Shown here piece after piece: positions 1 to 8,327 of a stretch of 64,000 bases of DNA. Numbering within the stretch: the first letter of the stretch is position 1; each line of letters begins with the position of its first letter. Location: assembly GCA_934754515.1 (NCBI GenBank), contig CAKVIG010000007.1, positions 62,001 through 126,000 of the forward strand. The letters are read 5' to 3'. Source of the DNA: an uncultured Candidatus Melainabacteria bacterium. Its GTDB lineage: Bacteria; Cyanobacteriota; Vampirovibrionia; Gastranaerophilales; Gastranaerophilaceae. The position numbers and the translations under genes are program-made. The notes under the pieces are model-generated. The model made no database searches, was not told the DNA's origin, and saw nothing but the letters and a program-made list of their open reading frames with translations.

Positions 1-219
1 ATCATGAGCAGCTTTTCTAAGATATTCAACAGAAGCTTCGCCAATTCTGATTAATGACATAGCAGCAACGCCACGCTTTACACCTCTTACTGTTTGTAAT
101 TGGTTAACAAGCTCAGGAACAACAGCTGTACCTTTGTCAACTAAAATATTTTCAATTTTGTTTTTAGTTGTATTGTCTGCTGTTTCTAATTTGCCAAGCA
201 TTTCTTCTACTGATTGCAT
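1..219 (-). CDS. HEAT-repeat-like protein, partial
   Basis: The N-terminal 73 codons of a gene that runs off the left edge of the window. Translation begins MQSVEEMLGKLETADNTTKN and continues with short amphipathic helices (VPELVNQLQTVRGVKRGVAA, MSLIRIGEASVEYLRKAAHD). This Leu/Val/Ala pattern is typical of HEAT or Armadillo-like helical repeats, which usually mediate protein-protein contacts. A strong ribosome site (AAGGAG) lies just upstream of the ATG on the minus strand, so the start is well supported. The C-terminus is not visible and the partner is unknown. Confidence 0.6.
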   Translation of the reverse strand, partial: MQSVEEMLGKLETADNTTKNKIENILVDKGTAVVPELVNQLQTVRGVKRGVAAMSLIRIGEASVEYLRKAAHD

Positions 220-384
220 ATCTTTCTCCTTTATATTTTTTCTTTTAGCATTTTTATTATAGACTAAATTTTTTGAAAAACAGGATTTCCTTACATAATC
301 TTAATATCGATGTAAAGATTTTTAATTTTATTAATTTAATTTATGAAAAACTCTCTTTTCTTTCAAATATATATACACACATAT

Positions 385-520
385 AAACGAACGACAATTG
401 CGCCGCGAGCGTTTTTTAGCGAGCGTGAAAGTGCAGGCTCTGCCTGCTGCATCCATTTTAATTAACGCTCGTAAGAGCGTAGAAAACAATGGCGTGTTTT
501 CTCTTTCTTTTCGTTCTTTT
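385..520 (+). repeat. Dispersed hairpin repeat R1, copy 1
   Basis: First copy of a family also found near 700-925, 23208-23527 and 27060-27240. Shared order: a CGAACGACA-type edge, GCGCCGCGAGCG, GAGCGT..AGTGCAGGC, a GCAGGC/GCCTGC hairpin, CATCCATTT, an ACGCTC-GTAA-GAGCGT hairpin, then GAAAAC and a purine/pyrimidine-rich tail. No coding potential is credible. The whole gap 220-1087 holds only two R1 copies, AT-rich filler and the speD promoter. Confidence 0.7.
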
Positions 521-689
521 CTGGGGTAAATACTTTCGGCTTGTAGGAACACTTACTAGCTTGGAAGTGAAGTGAAAAATCTTTTTCTTCGCAACAAAAG
601 AGAAAGAAAAGGACATTTAATAAAAACTTTTTATTTCAAAATAATTCTTACTTTTTTCTTCTTTGAAAAAGCAAGAAGAAAAAAGTAAC

Positions 690-925
690 AAAAAAGAAGA
701 AACTTTAATCGTTTTCTACAACCTAACGGTTGTTAAACAAAATGGATGTTGCAAGCAGAGCTTGCACTCTTACGCTCGCTATCGGTGCTACGCACGTAAA
801 TATTTAGTCGGCAAGCATAGATAAATTACAAAATTTCATTTTCTCTATACAAGCTTGCCTCAAAGTCATATTCCAGGTTCGCACGCACGCTCGCGGTGCG
901 AATGTCGTTCGTTTTTTGTAGTAAA
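690..925 (-). repeat. Dispersed hairpin repeat R1, copy 2
   Basis: Inverted copy of R1. Reading rightwards it runs from the purine tail (AAAAAAGTAACAAAAAAGAA) through TTTTCTACAACC, ATGGATGTTGCAAGCAGAGC, TTGCACTCTTACGCTCGCTA and finally CGCTCGCGGTGCGAATGTCG. The segment around 740-765 is the uninterrupted version of the site that carries a small mobile element at 23319-23449. Confidence 0.65.
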
Positions 926-997
926 TAGCGACAGATAGCTTTATGTTGAGAAAGTTTTTGTAACAATTTCTTAATACATAAAATAAAAAGTGTAAAA

Positions 998-1027
998 TTT
1001 ACATGTTTTTTGTTTTTATAGTATTAT
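998..1027 (+). promoter_or_regulatory. Probable speD promoter
   Basis: TTTACA at 998-1003 and TATTAT at 1022-1027 with an 18-bp spacer. Predicted initiation near 1034 gives a leader of about 54 nt before the TTG start of speD. Confidence 0.45.
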
Positions 1028-1087
1028 ATAATCGTTAGTAAAATTTTGATTAGTGCAAAATGCACTGGTATAAAGGAGGCACATGAA

Positions 1088-1546
1088 TTGACAATTGTAT
1101 CATCATCAATAGAAGAGCTTGAAAAGCAAAACTTGGACAAAGTAAACTTAGGACAACACGTCCTTGCAGAATTTTTTGAGTGTGATCCAAACATTCTTAA
1201 CAGTAATGATAAAGTAGAAAAGTACATGATAGATGCGGCTCTCGAATGCGGTGCTACAATCGTGCAAAAGTGCTTTCACATGTTTAACCCATACGGCGTA
1301 AGCGGCGTTGTAATTATTTCAGAAAGCCATTTAGCTATTCATACATGGCCTGAATTAGGTTATGCAGCAGTTGATTTGTTTACTTGCGGCACAAAGTGTG
1401 ACCCTAAAGTTGCTTATGAATTCTTGAAAAAGAAATTTAACTCTAAAAAGGCTTCTTTCACGGAACTAAAAAGAGGTATCATTGATAGAGAAACTCTTAA
1501 ACTTTCTGAGCAGCCTTTTGAAATCGCAGAACAGTTTGAAGAATAG
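1088..1546 (+). CDS. speD: S-adenosylmethionine decarboxylase proenzyme
   Basis: Makes decarboxylated S-adenosylmethionine, the aminopropyl donor for spermidine. The 152-residue product has the prokaryotic class 1B SpeD layout: LGQHVLAEFFECDP near residues 21-34, NPYGVSGVVII near 67-77, then SESHLAIHTWPE. The proenzyme is expected to self-cleave between Glu79 and Ser80, Ser80 becoming the pyruvoyl group. I chose TTG at 1088 because AAAGGAGG (1072-1079) lies 8 nt upstream. The nearer ATG at 1083 is out of frame and stops after two codons (ATG AAT TGA). No spermidine synthase or carboxyspermidine gene is adjacent, so the aminopropyl acceptor enzyme must lie elsewhere. Confidence 0.93.
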   Translation: MTIVSSSIEELEKQNLDKVNLGQHVLAEFFECDPNILNSNDKVEKYMIDAALECGATIVQKCFHMFNPYGVSGVVIISESHLAIHTWPELGYAAVDLFTCGTKCDPKVAYEFLKKKFNSKKASFTELKRGIIDRETLKLSEQPFEIAEQFEE

Positions 1547-1570
1547 AAATTTAAAATATAATAAAAAAAT

Positions 1571-1605
1571 AAGGTTATCAAAAGAAATGATAACCTTATT
1601 TTTTT
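1571..1605 (+). terminator. Terminator after speD
   Basis: Perfect 10-bp stem AAGGTTATCA / TGATAACCTT (1571-1580 with 1588-1597), a 7-nt loop and an eight-T run. Confidence 0.85.
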
Positions 1606-1683
1606 TACAAACTTAACACTTTTCTTCAAACTTTGGCATGTTTATAGTATTATAAGAAAAAAAGTTGGAGGGATTATTTTATA

Positions 1684-2499
1684 ATGTCAGTAGCATTAGA
1701 ACAAAAACAAGGTTTAATTGCGGGTGATGGTCTTTTACCAGTAAAAATGGCTCAATATGCTAAAGAAAACGGTTTTGACGTTGTTGCAATTTCTTTATCA
1801 AATGATAATTATGCACAACTGAAAAAATATTGCTCAAAAGTTTATTCTTTCTGCCCGGGAGAAGTTCAAAAGATTGAAGATACTCTTAAAGCAGAAGGTA
1901 TCAAACAAATTACATTTTTGGGTAAAGTTAGCAAAACAATCTTGATAAAACGTCCTAAGTTTGATGCAAGAGCTTTAGACTTTATTAAAAAAGCAATAAG
2001 ATTAAATGACGATAAAGTAATGCTAATGATTATTGAAGAATTACAAAAAATCGGTATCACTATTTTAGACCAAACTCTATTTATCAAAAACCTGATGATT
2101 CCATCAGGGGTTTTGGGTAATGTTCAACCGACTCAAGAACAAGTTGAAGACGTAAACTACGGTTATTGGTTAGCTAAAGAAACAGGCAAATTGGATATCG
2201 GTCAGTCCGTAATTATTAAAGACAAAATGGTTATGGCAGTAGAAGCAATTGAAGGCACTGATAAATGTATCAAACGCGGTTGTAAAATAGCAAAAAGAAA
2301 TTCAAGAGTTATTAAAGTTGCGAAACCTTCTCAAGACAAGAGATTCGATATACCTGCAATCGGCTTAAGAACATTAAAAACAATGCATAAATACAAAGCT
2401 GATTTAATTGCGGTTGAAGCAGGCGAAACAATTATTGTTGACAGAGAAGAAGTTATTAAATACGCAAACAAACATAACATTGTTGTAATGGCTGTATAA
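1684..2499 (+). CDS. lpxI: UDP-2,3-diacylglucosamine pyrophosphatase LpxI
   Basis: Hydrolyses UDP-2,3-diacylglucosamine to lipid X and UMP in lipid A synthesis. It is the alternative to LpxH. The 271-residue protein fits the LpxI (DUF1009) family: the N-terminal GLIAGDGLLPVKMAQYAKEN segment, a central SVIIKDKMVMAVEAIEGTDK, and a C-terminal FDIPAIGLRTLKTM..ADLIAVEAGETIIVDREEV. The start has GGAGGG at 1667-1672. The stop is 4 nt before lpxB, so the two consecutive pathway enzymes are almost certainly co-transcribed. Confidence 0.94.
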   Translation: MSVALEQKQGLIAGDGLLPVKMAQYAKENGFDVVAISLSNDNYAQLKKYCSKVYSFCPGEVQKIEDTLKAEGIKQITFLGKVSKTILIKRPKFDARALDFIKKAIRLNDDKVMLMIIEELQKIGITILDQTLFIKNLMIPSGVLGNVQPTQEQVEDVNYGYWLAKETGKLDIGQSVIIKDKMVMAVEAIEGTDKCIKRGCKIAKRNSRVIKVAKPSQDKRFDIPAIGLRTLKTMHKYKADLIAVEAGETIIVDREEVIKYANKHNIVVMAV

Positions 2500-2503
2500 T
2501 TTT

Positions 2504-3628
2504 ATGAAAAAGATATTTATCATTACTGGCGAATACTCAGGCGATATCCATGCAAGCAAGGTGTTAGAGATGTTAAAACGCTCTATGCCAGATATTGTTG
2601 CAGAAGGTATTGGTGGAGAAAATTTAAAATCAGCCGGTGCAAAAATCTTTTGTGACCATTCAAAAATGTCAGGTTTTGGTTTAAATTTCAAAATGATTGT
2701 TGATCATTTGTCATTAGAAAAAAAAGTTGCAGATTATATTTTAAACGACTTCAAACCCGATTTGGTTTTATTAATTGATTACGGCACGTTCAATTTAAGA
2801 GTTGCTAAACGACTTAAAGGCAGCGGAATTAAAGTGTTCCATTATATTCCGCCTCAAATTTGGGCAAGCCGCAAATGGAGAATAAAAGGCATTAAAAAGT
2901 ATGTAGATAAAGTTCTTTGCATATTTCCGTTTGAACCCGAAATTTACCAAGCAGAAGCCATAGATGTTCATTACTGCGGCCATCCGCTTGTTAAACAATT
3001 GCCTCCAAAAGCTGATAAAGAAGAATTCTTTAAACAGCACGAATTGGACATTAAAAGACCTTTAGTATCAGTTTTTCCGGGTTCAAGACCTCTAGAGCTT
3101 AAATTTTTTGGAGAACGTTTTATAGAGGCAGCGAAAGTGCTACAAAAGCGTCATCCTGAAGTTCAATTCTGCATTTCACATGCTCCTAACTTAAAAGATG
3201 ATATTTTTGATAAATATATCAAAAATACGGATTTCAAAGTTATTAAAGGCGAAAACCAAGCTTTGTTGAGTGTTTCTGATTCTTTAATTTTAGCTTCCGG
3301 AACAGTGGCTTTAGAAGCAAGCTTGTACCAAATCCCGATGTTGATTGCATATCGCGGTCCTTGGTTGCTTTACTTGATTTATTTGTTGGTGAGATGCATC
3401 AAAAGAGTTTCTTTACCAAATATTATTATGAATGAAGATATCGTGCCTGAATTAGTTCAGCACAAATTCAGTGTTGAAAATATTTGTTACGAAACAGAAA
3501 AAAATTTGTACGATAAGCAACATAGAGAATGGATGATTGATGAACTTGCAAAAGTCAAAGAAAAACTTTCCGATAAGTATTCTGCAGAAGAAGTTGCTAA
3601 TTGCATTATTAAAGAATTAAATAAATAA
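2504..3628 (+). CDS. lpxB: Lipid-A-disaccharide synthase
   Basis: Joins lipid X to UDP-2,3-diacylglucosamine to form the lipid A disaccharide at the inner membrane, using the product of the preceding lpxI. The 374 residues match the GT-B fold LpxB family: N-terminal IITGEYSGDIHASKVLEMLK, KVFHYIPPQIWASRKWRIK in the middle, VSVFPGSRPLEL opening the second half, and a GTVALEASLYQIPM nucleotide-sugar region. Length is normal. It lies 4 nt after lpxI and is followed by a hairpin, so the two genes form a closed unit. Confidence 0.95.
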   Translation: MKKIFIITGEYSGDIHASKVLEMLKRSMPDIVAEGIGGENLKSAGAKIFCDHSKMSGFGLNFKMIVDHLSLEKKVADYILNDFKPDLVLLIDYGTFNLRVAKRLKGSGIKVFHYIPPQIWASRKWRIKGIKKYVDKVLCIFPFEPEIYQAEAIDVHYCGHPLVKQLPPKADKEEFFKQHELDIKRPLVSVFPGSRPLELKFFGERFIEAAKVLQKRHPEVQFCISHAPNLKDDIFDKYIKNTDFKVIKGENQALLSVSDSLILASGTVALEASLYQIPMLIAYRGPWLLYLIYLLVRCIKRVSLPNIIMNEDIVPELVQHKFSVENICYETEKNLYDKQHREWMIDELAKVKEKLSDKYSAEEVANCIIKELNK

Positions 3629-3635
3629 AAGAAAG

Positions 3636-3657
3636 AGCCGGACATTTGCCGGCTTTT
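3636..3657 (+). terminator. Terminator after lpxB
   Basis: AGCCGG / CCGGCT stem around ACATTTG followed by a short T run, 8 nt beyond the lpxB stop. Confidence 0.65.
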
Positions 3658-3797
3658 AAATTTCTACAACCTTTTTTCTTCTAACCTTATATATTAATAA
3701 AGTTTTATTTTTTGCAAAAATTGCTTTTTTGTATCGAAATGTAAAGCTAATTTATGTTATACTTTTTTTGAATAAATATAAATAGCAAAGGGAAATC

Positions 3798-4949
3798 ATG
3801 AGAAAGAGTCTTTGTTTATTACCATTGGCACTTGGAACACTGGGGCTTGGATTAACGGAATATGTAATGATGGGAATTCTACCTGATACAGCATTATCTA
3901 TGCACTGCTCTATTCCGAAAGCCGGAAATTTTATTTCATTTTATGCACTTGGTGTTGTTTTTGGAGCAATAATGCTTGTAATAGTAGCAAGAACTAAGCC
4001 TCTAAAAACAATATTATTATGGCTTATGACAATTTTTACGGTTGCAAATTTTTTAACTGCTTTTGTAACAAACTATTATATTTTTTGCTTAATAAGATTT
4101 ATTGCAGGTCTTCCGCACGGATGCTTCTTTAGTGTTGGCGCAATTTCAGCAGGAAAACTTTGTGAAAAAGGTAAAGAAAACCAGTCTGTCGCAACGATGT
4201 GTTCCGGTATGACTTTTGCAAATCTTCTCGGCATACCACTTGGTACAATGATTAGCCATAGTTTATCCTGGCGTCTGATATTTTTATTCATAGGTTTATT
4301 CGGACTTTTGATATTGTATTCAATAAAAAAGCTTATTCCAAATTTAAAACCACTTCCTGATACAGGTTTTAGGGGACAGTTCCGTTTTATGAAACATCTT
4401 GCGCCTTGGTTATTAATTTTTGCAGTAATAATGGGCAACGGTGGTATATTCTGCTGGTATAGTTATATTAATCCTCTACTTGTTAAAGTTTCGGGAATAT
4501 TGCCTCAATTTGTATCACTTATTATGGTATTGGCAGGCGCAGGAATGTGTATAGGTAACTTCTTAGGCGGAAAGTTATCAGATAAATATTCCCCATCCAT
4601 AGTGGCAAGTTTAACTCAATTATTAGCCAGCATATCGTTAATTTTTATATTTTTATTTTCACACAATCCAATCGTATCTATTCTCTGTATGATTATATGC
4701 ACAGGCTGTTTATTTGCAGTATCAGCTCCACAACAGGTATTATTAATTAGCAGTGCAAAAGGTGGAGAAATGCTTGGTGCATCTTTTTCATAAATATCAT
4801 TTAATCTGGGAAACGCGCTTGGCGCATTCATTGGTGGCATTCCTATAGAGAAAGGATTAGATTATAACTATACAGCAATCCCCGGAGCCTGCTTTGCGTT
4901 TATTGGTTTTCTAATGCTGTTTTATTTTTACAAAAGATATAAACGATAA
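3798..4949 (+). pseudogene. MFS transporter (AraJ-like), interrupted by a stop codon
   Basis: A major-facilitator transporter similar to the AraJ/sugar-efflux group: GLGLTEYVMMGILPDTA in helix 1, the RFIAGLPHGCFFSVGAISAG signature in helix 4, and twelve hydrophobic segments overall. The reading frame meets TAA at 4791-4793 after GEMLGASFS. It then continues without shift as ISFNLGNALGAFIGGIPIEK..PGACFAFIGFLMLFYF to a second TAA at 4947-4949. The continuation is the expected last two helices, so one nonsense change (for example CAA to TAA) has cut the protein from about 383 to 331 residues. The truncated product would lack helices 11-12. An assembly or base-calling error is the main alternative. 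Confidence 0.85.
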
Positions 4950-5038
4950 AATAAAATTACCAGATAAAGAGCTTATTGAAAAAATATTTAATAATCGAAA
5001 AAAATTAGCTGTTTATCGAACAATTAGAATGGATTTTT

Positions 5039-6184
5039 TTATAAATCAAACGGTGAATCTTCTTTATAGTAGTTCTTTTTACCATGTTTCATCTTATCAT
5101 TACGCTTTTTTACATCTTTAGAAACATTTTTGTAAGCGTTATCTAAAGAAATTTTCGCAATCGGTTTGTTTGTTGCTCTATCATTTACTATCAGCCAGTA
5201 AGATTGCTTTACGTTATGAACAGAAAACGAAATTTTTCCAGCATATCTGTCACCCGGCTTAAGCTGTGAGAACAACAATTTGGTATCACCAAAAATTGAT
5301 GGGTTAAAAACTGTGTTGTAATCATTAATTAGTGCCAAATCCATACCTGAAAACGCTTTTTTAGACATATTAGAAATCGAAAGAGAAAGCGTAATTGTGT
5401 TAACTTCTCCAAACGGGTCTTTTTCATAAAGAATATTTGCTATTCTTATATCAAGCCCCGGGTAATTCATTTCTTGTTTTTGTAATGCTTCTTCTTTGTA
5501 TACAGGAAGTTCTACATTTGATAAAATTCTAACTTTTATCTCATCTCCGGGAGCAATCAGAACGTTTTTACCTTTTCTGTATAAAGACATGCCTAAACCG
5601 ATTGTACCGCCTAATGCTGCACCGCCTGCTACTGTGTAGCCTTGAGAAGCAATTGCAGCTTCCAAACCTAAAGCTTGCAAGGCAAATAAACCGCCTGCAA
5701 CACCACCAACTGCCGTATAACCGACATCTGTTGCAACTATTTTGGTTGCGGCTTTAAGCGGATGAAGCTTCGTTGACATCTTACCTTCAATCGGAATTTC
5801 TCGACCGTCAGGCGTTACAAGGTAATCAAAACTAAGGCTCAAATGCCCGTCACGACCAAGTCTTTTAGCTTCACTTGTTTGAGTAATTGAACCGTGAGCA
5901 ACCGTTCCTTTTGGAATAATAACACCTTTATCACCCAAAACATCAGAAGTTACGGTCGCAAAAAACTCATCACCTTCCAATGAATAAGAACCGTCCAAAA
6001 CTTGTGAAACTGTCATCTCAATAACATCTTTTTTCTCAAGGTATTCAGTTTTGCCCGTAAATAGTTTTTCATCAGGTGCAGTATACTGTTCATCAAATTC
6101 TGCATGACCTTGATAAGGCATATCAGCTAAAGCTGTATTTGCCAACATCATAGTTAAAATTAATCCAGCTAACCTCTTCCTCAT
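5039..6184 (-). CDS. Secreted protein with TrbI/VirB10-like pattern
   Basis: A 381-residue protein with a signal peptide (MRKRLAGLILTMMLANTALA, cleavage probably after ALA). Residues about 85-130 read GVIIPKGTVAHGSITQTSEA..GHLSLSFDYLVTPDGREIPIEG. This arrangement (PKGT.v.G.i followed by l.l.f..l..pDG..i) resembles the C-terminal beta-barrel segment of TrbI/VirB10 proteins. That likeness is inference. A Gly/Ala-rich hydrophobic stretch follows (VGGVAGGLFALQALGLEA), then a beta-rich C-terminal domain and a basic tail. A shorter relative is encoded at 42982-43695. A promoter-like box ends 6 nt before the ATG and there is no ribosome site. No conjugation genes are nearby. Confidence 0.75.
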   Translation of the reverse strand: MRKRLAGLILTMMLANTALADMPYQGHAEFDEQYTAPDEKLFTGKTEYLEKKDVIEMTVSQVLDGSYSLEGDEFFATVTSDVLGDKGVIIPKGTVAHGSITQTSEAKRLGRDGHLSLSFDYLVTPDGREIPIEGKMSTKLHPLKAATKIVATDVGYTAVGGVAGGLFALQALGLEAAIASQGYTVAGGAALGGTIGLGMSLYRKGKNVLIAPGDEIKVRILSNVELPVYKEEALQKQEMNYPGLDIRIANILYEKDPFGEVNTITLSLSISNMSKKAFSGMDLALINDYNTVFNPSIFGDTKLLFSQLKPGDRYAGKISFSVHNVKQSYWLIVNDRATNKPIAKISLDNAYKNVSKDVKKRNDKMKHGKKNYYKEDSPFDL

Positions 6185-6190
6185 AGTCTA

Positions 6191-6218
6191 ATTATACTAT
6201 CTTTTTGCTGAAAAACAA
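6191..6218 (-). promoter_or_regulatory. Promoter abutting the secreted-protein start
   Basis: On the minus strand TTGTTT (6218-6213), a 16-bp spacer and a perfect TATAAT (6196-6191). The ATG begins 6 nt after the -10 box, so transcription would start at or next to the start codon. Confidence 0.6.
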
Positions 6219-6277
6219 AATAATTTATTTTACTTGTAAACTGCCCTTTATACAATAAAATAGTATAAGGAGGATTT

Positions 6278-6889
6278 ATGTCGTTATTTATTACATTTGA
6301 AGGGGCTGATGGTTGCGGAAAGACTACGCAAATTGAGCTTTTAAACAAATATTTGCAAGAAAATGGTTTTAAAACTCTTGTTACTCGTGAACCCGGAGCC
6401 AAAGGATTAGGGGTCAAATTAAGAGAAATATTACTCAATTATAATGGCGAAGTTTCACCGAATTGCGAATCATTTTTATTTTTAGCCGATAGAGCGCAGC
6501 ATGTAGATTGCGTGATAAAACCTGCTCTAAATGATGGTGTAATTGTACTTTGCGACAGACATACTGATTCAACTGTCGCTTACCAAGGTTACGGAAGACA
6601 GCTTGATATTGAACAAATTAAAAAATTAAATGAAATTGCCGTAAACGGTTTGAAACCGGATTTGACGATTGTTTTTGATATAGATATAGAAACTTCAATG
6701 CAGAGAGTGGGCAAGACTAAAGACCGTATGGAATCTGCCGGCATGGATTTTTTTAACAGAGTCAGAAACGGGTATTTAGCGATAGCTAAAGAAGAACCGA
6801 ATAGAGTTAAGGTGATTAATTCGGCAGATACGATAGAAGATATTCATAAGCAAGTCGTTAAATTGGTTGAGAAGGCTGTGAATAAATAA
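6278..6889 (+). CDS. tmk: Thymidylate kinase
   Basis: Phosphorylates dTMP to dTDP for DNA synthesis. The 203-residue protein has the P-loop GADGCGKTT at residues 9-17, the TREPG dTMP loop near 36-40, [15 protein letters not shown] at 93-107 and a lid-type segment ([12 protein letters not shown]) near 152-163. A GGAGG site lies upstream of the ATG. TTTACT and TACAAT boxes at 6229-6256 form a promoter divergent from that of the 5039-6184 gene. A GTTGGGCT/AGCCCAAC hairpin follows the gene. Confidence 0.95.
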   Translation: MSLFITFEGADGCGKTTQIELLNKYLQENGFKTLVTREPGAKGLGVKLREILLNYNGEVSPNCESFLFLADRAQHVDCVIKPALNDGVIVLCDRHTDSTVAYQGYGRQLDIEQIKKLNEIAVNGLKPDLTIVFDIDIETSMQRVGKTKDRMESAGMDFFNRVRNGYLAIAKEEPNRVKVINSADTIEDIHKQVVKLVEKAVNK

Positions 6890-6900
6890 AAAAAAAGTAG

Positions 6901-7008
6901 GTTGGGCTTTTAGCCCAACAATAACTAAAGAGGAACAACCCTCACCCGAATTTCTAAGTTTCGCACAGCTCAACTTGAAATTCTACCCTCTCCCTATGAG
7001 AGGGCGCA
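6901..7008 (+). repeat. Hairpin plus dispersed repeat R2, copy 1
   Basis: A GTTGGGCT/AGCCCAAC hairpin (6901-6919) is followed by repeat R2 (about 6938-7005): CCCTCACCC, then GAATTTC (6948-6954) pairing with GAAATTC (6977-6983), and a CCCTCTC/GAGAGGG hairpin. Copies occur at 26931-26998 and, inverted, at 40890-40978. It lies between tmk and prfB. Confidence 0.7.
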
Positions 7009-7043
7009 GTCAAGATTTGCACGTTTTTAGAGAAAGAAAAAAA

Positions 7044-8105
7044 ATGAACTTACAAGAACTTGAACAAAGTGTGAATAATAATAAAAAAAATGTTGATTTT
7101 GACGCTTTAAAAGCAGGATTGCAGGATTTAGAAGCTAAACTGCAAAGTCCTGAGGTTTGGTCTAATCAAAATTTGGCGTCTGAATTGGGACAAAAGTCTC
7201 GCGAAATCAAAGAAACTTTAGAAATGTTTTCAAGATGGGAAACGATTATAGAAGATGCTAAAACTGCTCAAGAAATTGATGATAATGAGCTTATACAAGA
7301 AAGCGAAAGTGAATTAAAAAAACTTGAAAAGGAATTGGATAAATATGAAGTTCAAAAAATGCTTTCAGGTGAATATGACGAGGCTGACGCCTTTCTTTCA
7401 ATTAATGCGGGTGCGGGTGGAACTGACGCGCAAGATTGGGCAAGTATGCTTCTTAGAATGTATACACGTTGGGCTGAATCTAAAGGTTGGAAAGTCGAAC
7501 TTGTTGATAAATCTGATGGTGAAGAAGCCGGAATCAAGTCTGCTACAATAAAAATTAGCGGTAAATACGCTTACGGATATGCAAAAGCCGAAAAAGGCGT
7601 TCATCGTTTGGTCAGAATTTCACCATTTAACGCGAATGGCAAACGTCAAACAAGTTTTGCGTCATGCGAAGTTTCTCCTATTATTCCAGATTATGAAAAA
7701 ACAATTCATATTCCACCGGAAGATTTAGAAATTGACACAATGCGTTCTGGCGGTGCGGGCGGACAGAATGTAAATAAGGTTGAAACAGCGGTAAGAATTT
7801 TGCATAAACCGACTGGTATTGTAATTAAATGCCAACAAGAGCGTTCACAATTGCAGAATAAAGAAAACGCTATGCAAATGCTTGCGTCAAAATTATTGGA
7901 GCTTAGACAGCGTGAGCATGAAAAGAAATTAGCCGAATTAAAAGGTGAAAACTTCGACATTAATTTCGGTTCACAAATCCGTTCTTACGTTTTTCATCCG
8001 TATAAGATGGTAAAAGACCACAGAACAGGTTTTGAAATGGGAAATGTTGATGCTGTGATGGATGGTGATTTGGATGGATTTATTGAAGCATATTTGAAGA
8101 TGTAA
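7044..8105 (+). CDS. prfB: Peptide chain release factor 2
   Basis: Recognises UGA/UAA and triggers peptide release. The 353-residue product carries the RF2 anticodon-like tripeptide SPF (RISPF, residues 193-195) and the catalytic GGQ (GGAGGQ, about 239-241). I chose ATG at 7044. The longer ORF from 6975 begins inside repeat R2 and adds residues foreign to the family. From 7044 the N-terminus [18 protein letters not shown] lines up with family members just before the usual frameshift position. No internal TGA is present, so this gene lacks the autoregulatory +1 frameshift of many prfB genes. The ribosome site is weak (AGAGAAAG). Confidence 0.95.
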   Translation: MNLQELEQSVNNNKKNVDFDALKAGLQDLEAKLQSPEVWSNQNLASELGQKSREIKETLEMFSRWETIIEDAKTAQEIDDNELIQESESELKKLEKELDKYEVQKMLSGEYDEADAFLSINAGAGGTDAQDWASMLLRMYTRWAESKGWKVELVDKSDGEEAGIKSATIKISGKYAYGYAKAEKGVHRLVRISPFNANGKRQTSFASCEVSPIIPDYEKTIHIPPEDLEIDTMRSGGAGGQNVNKVETAVRILHKPTGIVIKCQQERSQLQNKENAMQMLASKLLELRQREHEKKLAELKGENFDINFGSQIRSYVFHPYKMVKDHRTGFEMGNVDAVMDGDLDGFIEAYLKM

Positions 8106-8109
8106 TATG

Positions 8110-8325
8110 TTATTCCACTAAACCGCCAAATGCCATAACGTCTTCATATTCAGCACCTGCTTCAAGCATTTCTTCAGCTGAAAAACCAAAAAGTGTAATC
8201 GTATCAATTACTTCCGCCTTGTTATTTATATTTTTTACAACAGATTCTAACGCAGATTCTCTTGTCATATATTTAAATCTGTCGTTTATTCCTTTTTTAA
8301 GGCTTCGTTGTTTGGCTTTTCCCAT
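8110..8325 (-). CDS. Small protein of unknown function
   Basis: A 71-residue protein starting MGKAKQRSLKKGINDRFKYM, with a basic N-terminus and an acidic, probably helical C-terminal half (FGFSAEEMLEAGAEYEDVMA). I do not recognise the family. Its ATG is 2 nt after the nanK stop, so it is the last gene of the nanE-nanK operon. It converges on prfB with a 4-nt gap. The operon position suggests a real gene. Its role is unknown. Confidence 0.6.
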   Translation of the reverse strand: MGKAKQRSLKKGINDRFKYMTRESALESVVKNINNKAEVIDTITLFGFSAEEMLEAGAEYEDVMAFGGLVE

Positions 8326-8327
8326 AC

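Noticed and set aside
331..552. 73-codon minus-strand ORF
   Set aside because: It lies entirely inside repeat R1 copy 1 and its tail. The protein has a Lys/Arg-rich nonsense composition and no ribosome site.
4950..5040. Apparent coding remnant (KLPDKELIEKIFNNRKKLAV) after the MFS pseudogene
   Set aside because: It is a short, Lys-rich frame in AT-rich DNA with no start and no recognisable family. Chance is a sufficient explanation.
6975..7043. Longer N-terminus for prfB starting at 6975
   Set aside because: The extra codons lie in repeat R2 (CTCTCCCTATGAGAGGG) and are not part of any RF2. The ATG at 7044 gives a normal N-terminus.
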